A DNA stretch of 64,000 nt from Planosporangium thailandense (GTDB taxonomy: Bacteria > Actinomycetota > Actinomycetes > Mycobacteriales > Micromonosporaceae). Location of the stretch: assembly GCF_011947195.1 (NCBI RefSeq), contig NZ_JAATVY010000016.1, positions 92,371 through 156,370 of the forward strand, written 5' to 3'. The position numbers were made by a program, and so were the translations under genes. Below the pieces are notes generated by a model. The model had not been told where the DNA came from. It worked only from the letters and a program-made list of their open reading frames with translations, and did not search any database. This document shows, piece by piece, positions 16,355 through 24,484 of the stretch. Each line of letters opens with the position of its first letter. Positions within the stretch are counted from its first letter, which is position 1.

Positions 16355-17382
16355 GACCGATCACTCCGCCCGCCGTGCGCCGCCGCGATGACCCGGTCGC
16401 CGGGTGCTGCCGCGCCGGGATGGGCGGCAGCGATCTCATGGAGCCGCTTCACGACGAAGTCACGTACCTCCGGCGGGTCTTCCACGACGAGGTCCGCGCC
16501 GTAGCCGACGAGCCAGCCGGCCAGCCGCTCGGCGTCGGCGTACTTGAGCACCACGCGGTCGCCGTCCTCGCCGGCGACGACCCGGTCGGCGTAGCGGCGG
16601 ATGCCGGTGGCACGCCCCTTCCGGACCAGCACGGTGGCCTCCCGCGTGCGCTCCGGCGGTCCCGACCACCGGGCGACGTAGCTGATGAGATCGACTTCGG
16701 GTGGCTCGTAGGCGCCGGGGCTGCCGGCCCGCCGCACGGCGCCGACGACCCGGGAGAGCCGGAAACAGCGGGGCGCGTCGCGCCCCAGGTCGTGGCCCAC
16801 GACGTACCACCGGCCGCGCCAGCACACCACGCCCCAGGGCTGCAGCTTGCGCGTCTTCGGCTGGTCGTCCTCGGGTGTGCGGTAGTCGAACGTCACCGCC
16901 TGCCGGTCGCGCACCGCGCCGGTCAACGGCTCGAAGGCCGGGTCCACCCGCACCACCGGCTCCACCCCGAGCGTGGCGTGCGGGTCGACGTCGATGCCGG
17001 CGGCGCGCAGCTTGGTCAGCGCGGACGACGCCGCCGCGGCGAGGCCGGCGTGCTGCCAGGTCCGCGCGGCGATGCCCACGGCGGCCGCCTCGTCGGGCTC
17101 GAGATGGATGTCGGGCAGCGCGTACTCGCCCCGGGCGATGCGGTAGCCGGGCTCGCTGTCGAAGATGCTGGCGGTGCCGATCTCCAGCGGGACGCCGAGG
17201 TCACGCAGCTCCGCCTTGTCCCGCTCGAACTTCCGCTGGAACGCCTCGTGGTCGCGAGGATCCCGCGGATCGTGCTCGTAGCCGGGCACGGTCGCGGCGA
17301 TCTGCGCCGCGGTCAGGAAGCGGCGCGTGGACAACAGGCAGATGACCAGGTTGACGAGTCTTTCGGTGCGGCTGCGCGACAC
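16351..17382 (-). CDS. pafB: WYL-domain transcriptional regulator PafB
   Basis: This 343-residue protein has an N-terminal HTH (RTERLVNLVICLLSTRRFLTAAQIAATVPGY, in two parts), a segment typical of PafB (FQRKFERDKAELRDLGVPLE), and a WYL domain with VTFDYRTPEDDQPKTRKLQPWGVV and WRGRWYVVGHDL. It partners PafC as the DNA-damage activator. The start is the GTG at 17382, seven bases after TAGCGT, so the message is probably leaderless. Here pafBC is separated from pafA by DUF3866, MFS and a small membrane gene, whereas in mycobacteria pafA is adjacent. Confidence 0.94.
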   Translation of the reverse strand: MSRSRTERLVNLVICLLSTRRFLTAAQIAATVPGYEHDPRDPRDHEAFQRKFERDKAELRDLGVPLEIGTASIFDSEPGYRIARGEYALPDIHLEPDEAAAVGIAARTWQHAGLAAAASSALTKLRAAGIDVDPHATLGVEPVVRVDPAFEPLTGAVRDRQAVTFDYRTPEDDQPKTRKLQPWGVVCWRGRWYVVGHDLGRDAPRCFRLSRVVGAVRRAGSPGAYEPPEVDLISYVARWSGPPERTREATVLVRKGRATGIRRYADRVVAGEDGDRVVLKYADAERLAGWLVGYGADLVVEDPPEVRDFVVKRLHEIAAAHPGAAAPGDRVIAAAHGGRSDRS

Positions 17383-17499
17383 GCTAGCGACGCTAGCAGC
17401 GTCAGCCTCGATCCGCCGACGCCTCCCGGGTATTTCCGAACACTCGTACGACGAACGCGCCTTCCGGGCCGGGCAACCAGCGTGCGCTAGCGTGACACG

Positions 17500-18573
17500 G
17501 TGATCCAATGGCGCCAGGGCACCGTGACCGGACTGCGCCGTCGCTGGCGCGGCACGGTCGAACTCGACGTGGCGCTGCGGCGTCGCCGGCCCGAGGACCC
17601 CGCATCGGTACGGGCGCTGGCCTACCCGGCGCTGGTGGGTGAGCCGGAGCCGGGCGACACGGTCCTGCTCAACGTCAACGCGCTCGCGCTCGGGTTGGGC
17701 ACCGGCGGGTACGCCCTGGTCGTCGCGCTGCCGGACCGGCTGCCACCCGACGACGACCGCCCCGGTCACGTCGTGAAAGCGCGGTACACGCCCCAGCAGG
17801 CGGTGGTGCTCGCGGCCGACGAGGAGGCCTCGCCGCACCGGGACGTCCTGGCGGCGGCGGACTCGCTGGACGGAATGCCGGTGGTCACCGCCGACCTGCA
17901 CTCCGCGCTGCCCGCGGTCGTCGCCGGCGTGCAGGCCGACCGGCCGCAGGCGCGCATTGCGTACGTGATGACCGACGGCGGCGCGCTTCCGGCCTGGTTC
18001 TCGCGGACCCTCGACGCGCTGTCCGACCGGCTCGCCGGAGTGGTCACCGTCGGGCAGGCGTTCGGTGGTGATCTCGAGGCCACGAACGTGCACAGCGGCC
18101 TGCTGGCCGCCCGCCACGCCCTGCGCGCCGACGTGGCGGTGGTGACCCAGGGTCCGGGCAACCTCGGTACCGGTACGCCCTGGGGCTACTCCGGCGTCGC
18201 CGTCGGCGAGGCGGTGAACGCGGTGGCGGCGCTGTCCGGGCGCCCCGTCGGTTCGCTGCGCATCTCCGCTGCCGATCCCCGGCCCCGCCACCACGGCGTG
18301 TCCCACCACAGCCTGACCGCGTACGGCAGGGTCGCCCTCGCGGCCGCCGACCTGGTGGTGCCGGCGGGCGTCGACTCCTGCCTGGGCGTCCACGAGGCGC
18401 TCACCCCGTTGCGGCAGCGGCACCGGATCGTCACGGTCGCCGTCGACGGCCTCGACGCGGCGCTGCGGGCGCTGCCGGTGAAGCTGTCGACGATGGGCCG
18501 CGACCTGGACGCCGACACGGTCTACTTCCTGGCCGCCGCCGCGGCGGGCCGGCACGCGGCCGCGCTGCTGTAG
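17500..18573 (+). CDS. DUF3866 family protein
   Basis: This 357-residue protein matches DUF3866, conserved in actinobacteria and some Firmicutes. It has an N-terminal beta-rich part (WRGTVELDVALRRRR, GDTVLLNVNALALGLGTGGYALV), then a Rossmann-like part (RIAYVMTDGGALPAWFS, VAVVTQGPGNLGTGTPWGYSGV) and a conserved HHGVSHHSLTAYGR. The GxGNLGTGT loop looks like a nucleotide or phosphate binder, but no activity is known. The start GTG at 17500 follows TAGCGT by six bases, a leaderless arrangement mirroring pafB, from which it diverges. Neighbourhood to paf genes is conserved in relatives. Confidence 0.88.
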   Translation: MIQWRQGTVTGLRRRWRGTVELDVALRRRRPEDPASVRALAYPALVGEPEPGDTVLLNVNALALGLGTGGYALVVALPDRLPPDDDRPGHVVKARYTPQQAVVLAADEEASPHRDVLAAADSLDGMPVVTADLHSALPAVVAGVQADRPQARIAYVMTDGGALPAWFSRTLDALSDRLAGVVTVGQAFGGDLEATNVHSGLLAARHALRADVAVVTQGPGNLGTGTPWGYSGVAVGEAVNAVAALSGRPVGSLRISAADPRPRHHGVSHHSLTAYGRVALAAADLVVPAGVDSCLGVHEALTPLRQRHRIVTVAVDGLDAALRALPVKLSTMGRDLDADTVYFLAAAAAGRHAAALL

Positions 18574-18605
18574 CCGCCGCTGCGGCTGACCGACCGGCGC
18601 GGCGG

Positions 18606-19841
18606 TCAGGCGTCGGCGGTGGCCTCACGGTCGGCCGGTACGGCCGTCCCGCGGCGGGCCACCAGAAGGAAAGCGAGCACGCCGCCGCTCGCGGCGGCCG
18701 CCATCGCGACCCCCATCGGCGTGGCGCTGCGTGCGCCGGCCAGGCCGACGAGCGGCGCGACGACCGCGCCGCACACCATCTGCGCCGCGCCGAGCAGCGC
18801 AGACGCCGTGCCCGCCTGTTCCGGATGTAGGTCCAGCGCCAGTGCGGTGGTGTTGGGCAGCACCATGCCGAGCGACGACATGAAAACGAACAGCGGCACA
18901 GCCGCCGCGAGCAGGCTGCTGTGCCGGCCGGCGGCGAGCAGCAGCGCGGCCGCCGCTCCGAGCAGGATGACCAGGGCGACCGCGAGCACACGACGCGGTG
19001 CCATCCGCCGGACGAGGCGGCCGTTGAGCTGGCCGACGAGCACGAAACCCAGGGCGTTCAGCCCGAACAGCACGCCGTACCGCTGTGGTGAGGCTCCGTA
19101 GACCTGCTGCAGCACGAAAGACGAGCCCGAGATGTACGCGAACAGTCCGGCGCCCGCCATTCCTAGCGTGAGCACGTACCCGACGTACCCGGCGTCCCAC
19201 AGCAGCGACCGCGCGCCGCGCAGTATCTGCGTCAGGCCGCCGGCCTGACGGCGCGCCGCTGGCAGGGTTTCCGGCAGCCCGGCCCAGGCGGCGGCGAAGA
19301 CCGCCGCGCCGATCGCGGTGAGGACGACGAAGACCCCGCGCCAGTTGGCCATCCGCAGGACGAGTCCGCCGACGCTCGGAGCGAGAACCGGGGCGACGCC
19401 GAAGATCAGCATCAGCCGCGAGAAGTACGCGGCGGCGGCCGAACCGCTGTACAGATCGCGTACGACGGCGCGCGCGATCACGATGGCGGCGCCGCCGGCG
19501 ACGCCCTGGCCCAGCCGGGCGGCGGTCAACGCCCCGGACGACGAAGCCACGGCGCACAGCAACGAGGCGACCGAATACAGCCCGAGGCCGGCCAGCATTG
19601 GACGTCGCCGTCCCCAGCGGTCACTGAGCGGACCGGTCAGCAACTGCCCGGTCGCGAGCCCGACCAGGCAGGCAGTGAGGGTGAGCTGGGCCCCTGACGG
19701 TCCGGCGTGGAACTCGGCGGCGATCCGGGGCAGCGCCGGCAGGTACATGTCCATCGAGAACGGCCCGACACCGGTCACGGTCCCGAGGAGGACCATGAGC
19801 CAGCCCGGCCGCGGTACCCGCCCCTGCTCCTGGGACGTCAC
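18606..19841 (-). CDS. Bcr/CflA-family MFS drug efflux transporter
   Basis: This 411-residue protein has twelve predicted membrane helices. It has the Bcr/CflA hallmark FSMDMYLPALPRIAAEF in the first helix-loop region, and LSDRWGRRRPML, the motif A of drug:H+ antiporters, between helices 2 and 3. Helix 5 carries GVAPVLAPSVGG (motif C-like, antiporter). It should export small toxic compounds using the proton gradient. It lies 13 bases downstream of the small membrane gene and 33 bases from the convergent DUF3866 gene. The substrate is not deducible. Confidence 0.92.
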   Translation of the reverse strand: MTSQEQGRVPRPGWLMVLLGTVTGVGPFSMDMYLPALPRIAAEFHAGPSGAQLTLTACLVGLATGQLLTGPLSDRWGRRRPMLAGLGLYSVASLLCAVASSSGALTAARLGQGVAGGAAIVIARAVVRDLYSGSAAAAYFSRLMLIFGVAPVLAPSVGGLVLRMANWRGVFVVLTAIGAAVFAAAWAGLPETLPAARRQAGGLTQILRGARSLLWDAGYVGYVLTLGMAGAGLFAYISGSSFVLQQVYGASPQRYGVLFGLNALGFVLVGQLNGRLVRRMAPRRVLAVALVILLGAAAALLLAAGRHSSLLAAAVPLFVFMSSLGMVLPNTTALALDLHPEQAGTASALLGAAQMVCGAVVAPLVGLAGARSATPMGVAMAAAASGGVLAFLLVARRGTAVPADREATADA

Positions 19842-19854
19842 CGGCGGAAGGCGG

Positions 19855-20178
19855 TCACGACAGCAGCACCACGGCTGCCCAGGCGCCCAGGATCGCGATC
19901 AGCGCCACCGCGAGGATCCAGGTCGGTATCGCGGGCTCACCGCGCCGGTTGCGCTCGATCTCGGCGGCGATCCTCGACCTCCGCCGCTCGATGCGGCGGA
20001 CGGCCCACGCGACCATGTCGAGCCGTGACGCCTCCGTCCCGGCTCGCCCGTCGGGCGCGGTGTGGGCGGCGGCGGGCTCCGGCGCGGTCGCGTCGTCAGC
20101 CACCGGAGGCTCAGCCGGTGGCGGCTCAGCCGTGTCGGCAGCCGCTGTCGGCTCGGCCGCGGAGTCGTTGTGTGTCAT
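19855..20178 (-). CDS. Small C-tail-anchored membrane protein
   Basis: This 107-residue protein has an N-terminal Ala/Pro/Glu-rich disordered half, a basic helix (VAWAVRRIERRRSRIAAEIERNRRG), then a single membrane helix at the very C-terminus (PTWILAVALIAILGAWAAVVLL). The start ATG at 20178 opens with MTHNDSAAEP. No named family is recognised. It sits 37 bases downstream of pafA and ahead of the MFS gene, probably in one transcript, but a link to pupylation is not shown. Confidence 0.72.
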   Translation of the reverse strand: MTHNDSAAEPTAAADTAEPPPAEPPVADDATAPEPAAAHTAPDGRAGTEASRLDMVAWAVRRIERRRSRIAAEIERNRRGEPAIPTWILAVALIAILGAWAAVVLLS

Positions 20179-20215
20179 CGCGCCGCCGAGCCTACCGGCT
20201 GCCGGCCCGCTCCGG

Positions 20216-21574
20216 TCACATACTCGCGATCAACCGGTCCACCCGCTCGTCGTACGCCCGGAACGGGTCCTTGCACAGGACCGTACGCTGCGCCTGGTCG
20301 TTGAGCTTCAGGTGCACCCAGTCGACGGTGAAGTCGCGGCGCCGTTCCTGAGCGTGCCGGATGAACTCCCCGCGCAGGCGGGCGCGGGTGGTCTGCGGCG
20401 GCGTCTCCTTGGCCTGGAAGATCTCCACGTCCGTGGCGACCCGGTCGACCGCGCCGCGCTTCTCCAGCAGGGCGTACAGACCGCGACCGCGACGGAGGTC
20501 GTGGTAGGCCAGGTCCATCTGCGCCACCCGGGGGTGCGACAGCGGCAGGTCGTGCTTGCGCTGGTAACCCTCGATCATCCGCAGCTTGGTCACCCAGTCG
20601 ATCTCACGCTCCACCCCGGACAGGTCGCCGCTCTCGACCGCCTGCAGCACCCGGCCCCACAGGTCCACGACCCGCTTCGTGGCCGCGTCGGCGCCGCGCC
20701 GCTCGACGAACTCGGTGGCCCTGGTGAAGTACTCCTGCTGGATCTCGAGCGCGCTGCACTCCTTGCCGTTGGCGAGCCGTACCTTACGCCGCCCGGTGAT
20801 GTCGTGGCTGACCTCCCGGATCGCCCGGATGGGGTTCTCCAGGGTCAGGTCCCGCACCGGCACACCGGCCTCGATCATCCGCAGCACGATGTCGGCGCTG
20901 CCGACCTTCAGCAGCGTGGTGACCTCGTTCATGTTGGAGTCACCCACGATCACGTGCAGTCGCCGGTACCGCTCGGCGTCGGCGTGCGGCTCGTCGCGGG
21001 TGTTGATGATCGGCCGGCTCCGCGTCGTCGCCGACGACACGCCCTCCCAGATGTGCTCGGCCCGCTGCGACAGGCAGTACACCGCGCCCCGCGGGGTCTG
21101 CAGCACCTTGCCGGCGCCACAGATGAGCTGGCGGGTGACCAGGAACGGGATGAGGACGTCAGCCAGCCGGCCGAACTCCCCGTGGCGGCTGACGAGATAG
21201 TTCTCGTGGCAGCCGTACGAGTTGCCGGCCGAGTCGGTGTTGTTCTTGAACAGGTAGATCTCGCCGGCGATGCCCTCGTCGTGCAGGCGCTTCTCGGCGT
21301 CGACGAGCAGGCCTTCGAGGATGCGTTCGCCGGCGCGGTCGTGTACGACGAGATCGGGAACGGAGTCGCACTCCGGAGTCGCGTACTCCGGGTGCGAGCC
21401 GACATCAAGGTAAAGCCGCGCGCCGTTGCGCAGGAACACGTTGCTCGAACGGCCCCACGACACGACCCGGCGGAATAGGTAACGCGCCACCTCATCCGGG
21501 GACAGCCGCCGCTGCCCGCGGTAGGTACAGGTGACCCCGTACTCGGTCTCCAGTCCGAAGATGCGCCGGTCCAT
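20216..21574 (-). CDS. pafA: Pup-protein ligase PafA
   Basis: This 452-residue glutamine-synthetase-like enzyme joins the C-terminal Glu of Pup to substrate lysines using ATP. Key features are the Mg-binding Glu9 in FGLETEYG, catalytic Asp57 in [18 protein letters not shown], and [18 protein letters not shown]. Also present are [20 protein letters not shown] for nucleotide and Arg contacts, and a C-terminal domain with [21 protein letters not shown]. The numbering of both active-site residues agrees with characterised PafA. It acts in the cytoplasm upstream of the ARC-20S proteasome. The gene is 123 bases downstream of the GntR regulator. Confidence 0.97.
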   Translation of the reverse strand: MDRRIFGLETEYGVTCTYRGQRRLSPDEVARYLFRRVVSWGRSSNVFLRNGARLYLDVGSHPEYATPECDSVPDLVVHDRAGERILEGLLVDAEKRLHDEGIAGEIYLFKNNTDSAGNSYGCHENYLVSRHGEFGRLADVLIPFLVTRQLICGAGKVLQTPRGAVYCLSQRAEHIWEGVSSATTRSRPIINTRDEPHADAERYRRLHVIVGDSNMNEVTTLLKVGSADIVLRMIEAGVPVRDLTLENPIRAIREVSHDITGRRKVRLANGKECSALEIQQEYFTRATEFVERRGADAATKRVVDLWGRVLQAVESGDLSGVEREIDWVTKLRMIEGYQRKHDLPLSHPRVAQMDLAYHDLRRGRGLYALLEKRGAVDRVATDVEIFQAKETPPQTTRARLRGEFIRHAQERRRDFTVDWVHLKLNDQAQRTVLCKDPFRAYDERVDRLIASM

Positions 21575-21697
21575 GGAAAGACATTAGCCGCCGAGGACGC
21601 ATTCCTGCCCTACCGATCCGGGGTGGATCGGTCTGTTTTCTCGCGCGTACGGTCATCACCCGGAAACGGACGGCTGACGGCCGCCGGTGCCCGCTGC

Positions 21698-22081
21698 TCA
21701 GCGCCCGGCGGTGATCTCCGGCTCGGACAGCCCAAAGGCCGCGCGGACCAGCCCCAACGCCTGCTCCGGGTCGAGCCCCAGCCGACGCGTCTCCTCGGCG
21801 TAGCGGGCCGCCAGCCGCTCGGCCTCGGCGGGCACCCCGCTGGCGCGGTGGGTGACGAAGGTCCCGTGGCGGCCTCGCGTCTCGACCAGGCCGGCTGCCT
21901 CGAGCTCGCGGTACGTACGCGCGACCGTGTTGACCGCCAGGCCCAGGTCGCCGGCGAGCTGCCGGACGGTGGGCAGCCGGGTGCCCGCAGCCAGGCGGCC
22001 CTCACGGGCCAACGCCGCGATCTGCGAGCGGACCTGCTCGTACGGTGGCACCGGCGACGCCGGGTCAATCTGGATCTTCAT
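21698..22081 (-). CDS. YtrA-type GntR transcriptional regulator
   Basis: This 127-residue protein has an N-terminal winged helix (PPYEQVRSQIAALAREGRLAAGTRLPTVRQLAGDLGLAVNTVARTYRELE, in parts) and only a short C-terminal helix pair instead of an effector domain. That is the build of the YtrA subfamily, which usually represses neighbouring ABC transporter genes. No transporter is adjacent here: it lies 43 bases downstream of prcA and 123 bases upstream of pafA, on their strand. Autoregulation or control of pafA is possible. The start ATG at 22081 begins MKIQIDPASPVPPYEQV, the standard family beginning. Confidence 0.9.
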   Translation of the reverse strand: MKIQIDPASPVPPYEQVRSQIAALAREGRLAAGTRLPTVRQLAGDLGLAVNTVARTYRELEAAGLVETRGRHGTFVTHRASGVPAEAERLAARYAEETRRLGLDPEQALGLVRAAFGLSEPEITAGR

Positions 22082-22124
22082 GGCGCCCCCGCTTCCCGAC
22101 CAGCGCTCCGGCAGCGGCGCAGGA

Positions 22125-22973
22125 TCAGGCCTCGCCGCCGGCGGTCGGGTCGACCCCGCCCGGCGACTTGTCGGCCGGCGACGAGCCCGGTCCGGCGACC
22201 TCCGGCGCGCCGGCGGCCTCCCCCGTGGCCGGCTCCTCCGCGGCCGCCTCGCCCTCGCCCTCGCCCTCCTGGGCGGTGAGCAGCCCGGTGAGCGCCGCGC
22301 CCGTGATGCGCCGGAAGGTACGCCCGGTGCGCCGACGGTCGAGCACCGCCACCTCGAGCTGGCCGGCCTCCAACCGGCGCGGCTGGCCACCCTCCCCACC
22401 GACGCTGCCCAGCGACCGGACGGCCAGGCGCAGCGCGTCCTGCAGCGACATGTCGGGCCGGTGGCTACCCCGCAGAACCTCGGAGATGGCCTCCGCCTGG
22501 CCGCCCATCGCGATCGTGCCCGTGTCCGACTCGTCGTACACCGAGCCGTCGTAGGTCAGCCGGTACAGCTCGTCTCGCTCCGGCCGGGCGCCGACCTCGG
22601 CGACGCAGATCTCGACCTCGAACGGCTTGGACTGCTCGGTGAAGATCGCGCCGAGCGTCTGGGCGTACGCGTTGGCCAGCGCCCGGGCGGTCACGTCCCG
22701 GCGGTCGTACGAGTATCCGCGCAGGTCCGCGTGGCGGATGCCGGCGGCGCGCAGGTTTTCGAACTCGTTGAACCGGCCGACGGCGGCGAACCCGATCCGG
22801 TCGTAGATCTCACTCACCTTGTGCAGCGCCGTCGACAGGTTCTCGGCGACGAAGAGCACCCCGCCCTCGTAGGTGAGTACGACGACGCTGCGACCGCGGG
22901 CGATGCCCTTACGGGCGTACTCCGAGCGGTCCCGCATGATCTGCTCGGGCGAGGCGTAGAACTGCATGGCCAC
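22125..22973 (-). CDS. prcA: 20S proteasome alpha subunit
   Basis: This 282-residue protein starts with [30 protein letters not shown], a typical PrcA N-terminus that gates the outer ring, and ends with an acidic, Gly/Ala-rich tail of about 60 residues. It lacks the catalytic Thr, as alpha subunits do. Seven copies form each outer ring of the core and dock ARC by its C-terminal tail motif. The start is the GTG at 22973, 11 bases after AAAGGAGA; the ATG two codons later is an alternative. prcB ends 56 bases upstream. Confidence 0.96.
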   Translation of the reverse strand: MAMQFYASPEQIMRDRSEYARKGIARGRSVVVLTYEGGVLFVAENLSTALHKVSEIYDRIGFAAVGRFNEFENLRAAGIRHADLRGYSYDRRDVTARALANAYAQTLGAIFTEQSKPFEVEICVAEVGARPERDELYRLTYDGSVYDESDTGTIAMGGQAEAISEVLRGSHRPDMSLQDALRLAVRSLGSVGGEGGQPRRLEAGQLEVAVLDRRRTGRTFRRITGAALTGLLTAQEGEGEGEAAAEEPATGEAAGAPEVAGPGSSPADKSPGGVDPTAGGEA

Positions 22974-23029
22974 GGCGGCTTGCGTCTCCTTTACGGCGTC
23001 GTCGACTTACGCAGACTGGGTGGGTGGCG

Positions 23030-23869
23030 TCAGCCGCCCGGGTTCTCCATCCGGCCGCGCACCACTTCCTCGGCCACGGCGGCGGCCTCGTCATCGGTCA
23101 GCCGCCGCGAGCCCTCGGCGGTGGCGGTCATCACGACCGGGAAGATCCGGCGGGTCAGGTCCGGACCACCGGTCGCGGTGTCCTCGTCGGCGGCGTCGTA
23201 GAGCGCCTCCATCGCCAACCGGACCCCCTCGTCAAGGCTGACGCCGTCGCGGTACCGCTTCTTGAGCGCCGACTTGGCGAACAGCGAGCCCGAGCCGATG
23301 GCGTCGAAGCCCTTCTCCTCGTAGACCCCGCCGGCGATGTCGAAACTGAAGATACGCCCGGCGTGCGCCGGGTCCTCGGCGTCCACGTCGAAGCCGGCGA
23401 ACAGCGGGATCACGGCGAGCCCCTGGAGCGCGGCGCCCAGGTTGTTGCGGATCATGGTCGCCAACCGGTTGGCCTTGCCGTGCAGCGAGAGCATCGCGCC
23501 CTCGATCTTCTCGTAGTGCTCCAGCTCCACCTGGAACAGTCGCATGAGCTCGATGCCGACGCCGGCGGTGCCCGCGATGCCGACCAGCGAGTACGCGTCG
23601 GCGGCGAAGACCTTCTCGATGTCGCGGCTGGCGATCAGATTGCCCATCGTGGCCCGGCGGTCGCCGGCCATCACCACCCCGTCGGCGGTCGTCAGCGCGA
23701 CGATCGTCGTGGCGTGCGGCGACACGTCGGCGGACGCGCCGACCGGCAACGGGCGCCGTCCGGGCAGCAGGTCAGGTGCGGCGAGGCTCAGGAACTCGGT
23801 GAAGGACGAGGTGCCCGGCGTGGTGAACACAGCCGGTAGCCGCCCGGATGGATCAAAACCCGCTGCCAC
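23030..23869 (-). CDS. prcB: 20S proteasome beta subunit
   Basis: This 279-residue precursor carries a propeptide of 53 residues; cleavage before Thr54 in [25 protein letters not shown] exposes the catalytic N-terminal Thr. The conserved DRRAT and [25 protein letters not shown] segments follow. Two heptameric rings of PrcB form the proteolytic chamber. The GTG start at 23869 is preceded by GAAAGG. The first 82 bases overlap the tail of the endonuclease VII-like frame in another phase, which probably constrains the propeptide sequence. Confidence 0.97.
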   Translation of the reverse strand: MAAGFDPSGRLPAVFTTPGTSSFTEFLSLAAPDLLPGRRPLPVGASADVSPHATTIVALTTADGVVMAGDRRATMGNLIASRDIEKVFAADAYSLVGIAGTAGVGIELMRLFQVELEHYEKIEGAMLSLHGKANRLATMIRNNLGAALQGLAVIPLFAGFDVDAEDPAHAGRIFSFDIAGGVYEEKGFDAIGSGSLFAKSALKKRYRDGVSLDEGVRLAMEALYDAADEDTATGGPDLTRRIFPVVMTATAEGSRRLTDDEAAAVAEEVVRGRMENPGG

Positions 23870-24204
23870 GTGGTTCCTTTCAGGTATCTGATCGCCTCGC
23901 TCAGCCGCTGGACGTCGTCCTCGAACTGACCCAGGCCGCCGTTGCAGTTGGAACAGAGAATGCCACGTACGTTACCGAACACATGATCGTGGTCAACATG
24001 CTTGGGGTCGGGGCTGCCGCAGATTGCGCAGACGCCGCCCTGCTCGGCCAGAAGGCGCTCAAACTCCTTCTGGCCGATGCGGTAGCGACGCCTCAGGTGG
24101 TACTCGCAGGTGCTGCCGTACAGGCGTTCCGACAGCGACGGCGAAGCGATCCGTCCCTGTCGTCAAGGGGCATAGGCATATCCGGTTTTACCGGTTAGCC
24201 TCAT
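23788..24204 (-). pseudogene. Endonuclease VII-like HNH gene interrupted by one in-frame TGA
   Basis: A frame of 138 codons starts with the ATG at 24204, which overlaps the pup stop as ATGA and has AAAGGGGG just upstream. Codon 14 (24163-24165) is TGA. After it the frame stays open and encodes a full recombination endonuclease VII domain: YGSTCEYHLRRRYRIGQKEF, CAICGSPDPKHVDHDH, and [21 protein letters not shown], with the two Cys pairs and the His/Asp metal site intact. No start codon lies between the TGA and the domain. A nonsense mutation (CGA to TGA), a sequencing error or UGA read-through could explain this. The 3' end overlaps prcB by 82 bases. I believe a similar gene sits between pup and prcB in other actinomycetes. 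Confidence 0.75.
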
Positions 24205-24419
24205 TCGCCCCCTTTCTGCACGTAGCCTCGGACAAATTCTTCTGCGTTCTCTTCGAGCACGGAGTCGATCTCGTCGAGCAGATCGTCCACGTCCTCGGTC
24301 AGCTGCTCGTTGCGCTCGGTCACTTCGGCACTGGCCTCAGGGGCCGGCGCCTCGTCGATCTCTTCGTCGCGGCGGGAACGGCTCGACTGCGACCGTCCGC
24401 CGGGTTCACGAGTTGCCAT
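24201..24419 (-). CDS. pup: Prokaryotic ubiquitin-like protein Pup
   Basis: This 72-residue disordered, acidic protein has the Pup core (LTEDVDDLLDEIDSVLEENAEEFVRGYVQKGG). It ends in Gly-Gly-Glu. Many Pups end in Gln and need Dop deamidation before ligation; this one is encoded ready for ligation by PafA. The N-terminal half threads into ARC. The start ATG at 24419 has AGAGGAGG five bases upstream; a longer frame to 24464 has no such site. Its stop overlaps the start of the endonuclease VII-like frame. Confidence 0.97.
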   Translation of the reverse strand: MATREPGGRSQSSRSRRDEEIDEAPAPEASAEVTERNEQLTEDVDDLLDEIDSVLEENAEEFVRGYVQKGGE

Positions 24420-24484
24420 GGGGGCCTCCTCTGGGACACTGCCGGTGCGTGCTGTGCGTGTCAACGTACCGCGATCCTCCGACG

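Noticed and set aside
24163..24165. Selenocysteine at the TGA of the endonuclease VII-like gene
   Set aside because: The position lies before the domain, not at a catalytic Cys, and no convincing selenocysteine insertion hairpin was seen directly after it.
23848..24198. Plus-strand frame of 116 codons opposite the endonuclease VII-like gene
   Set aside because: The opposite strand carries a real HNH domain with conserved Cys; this is its shadow.
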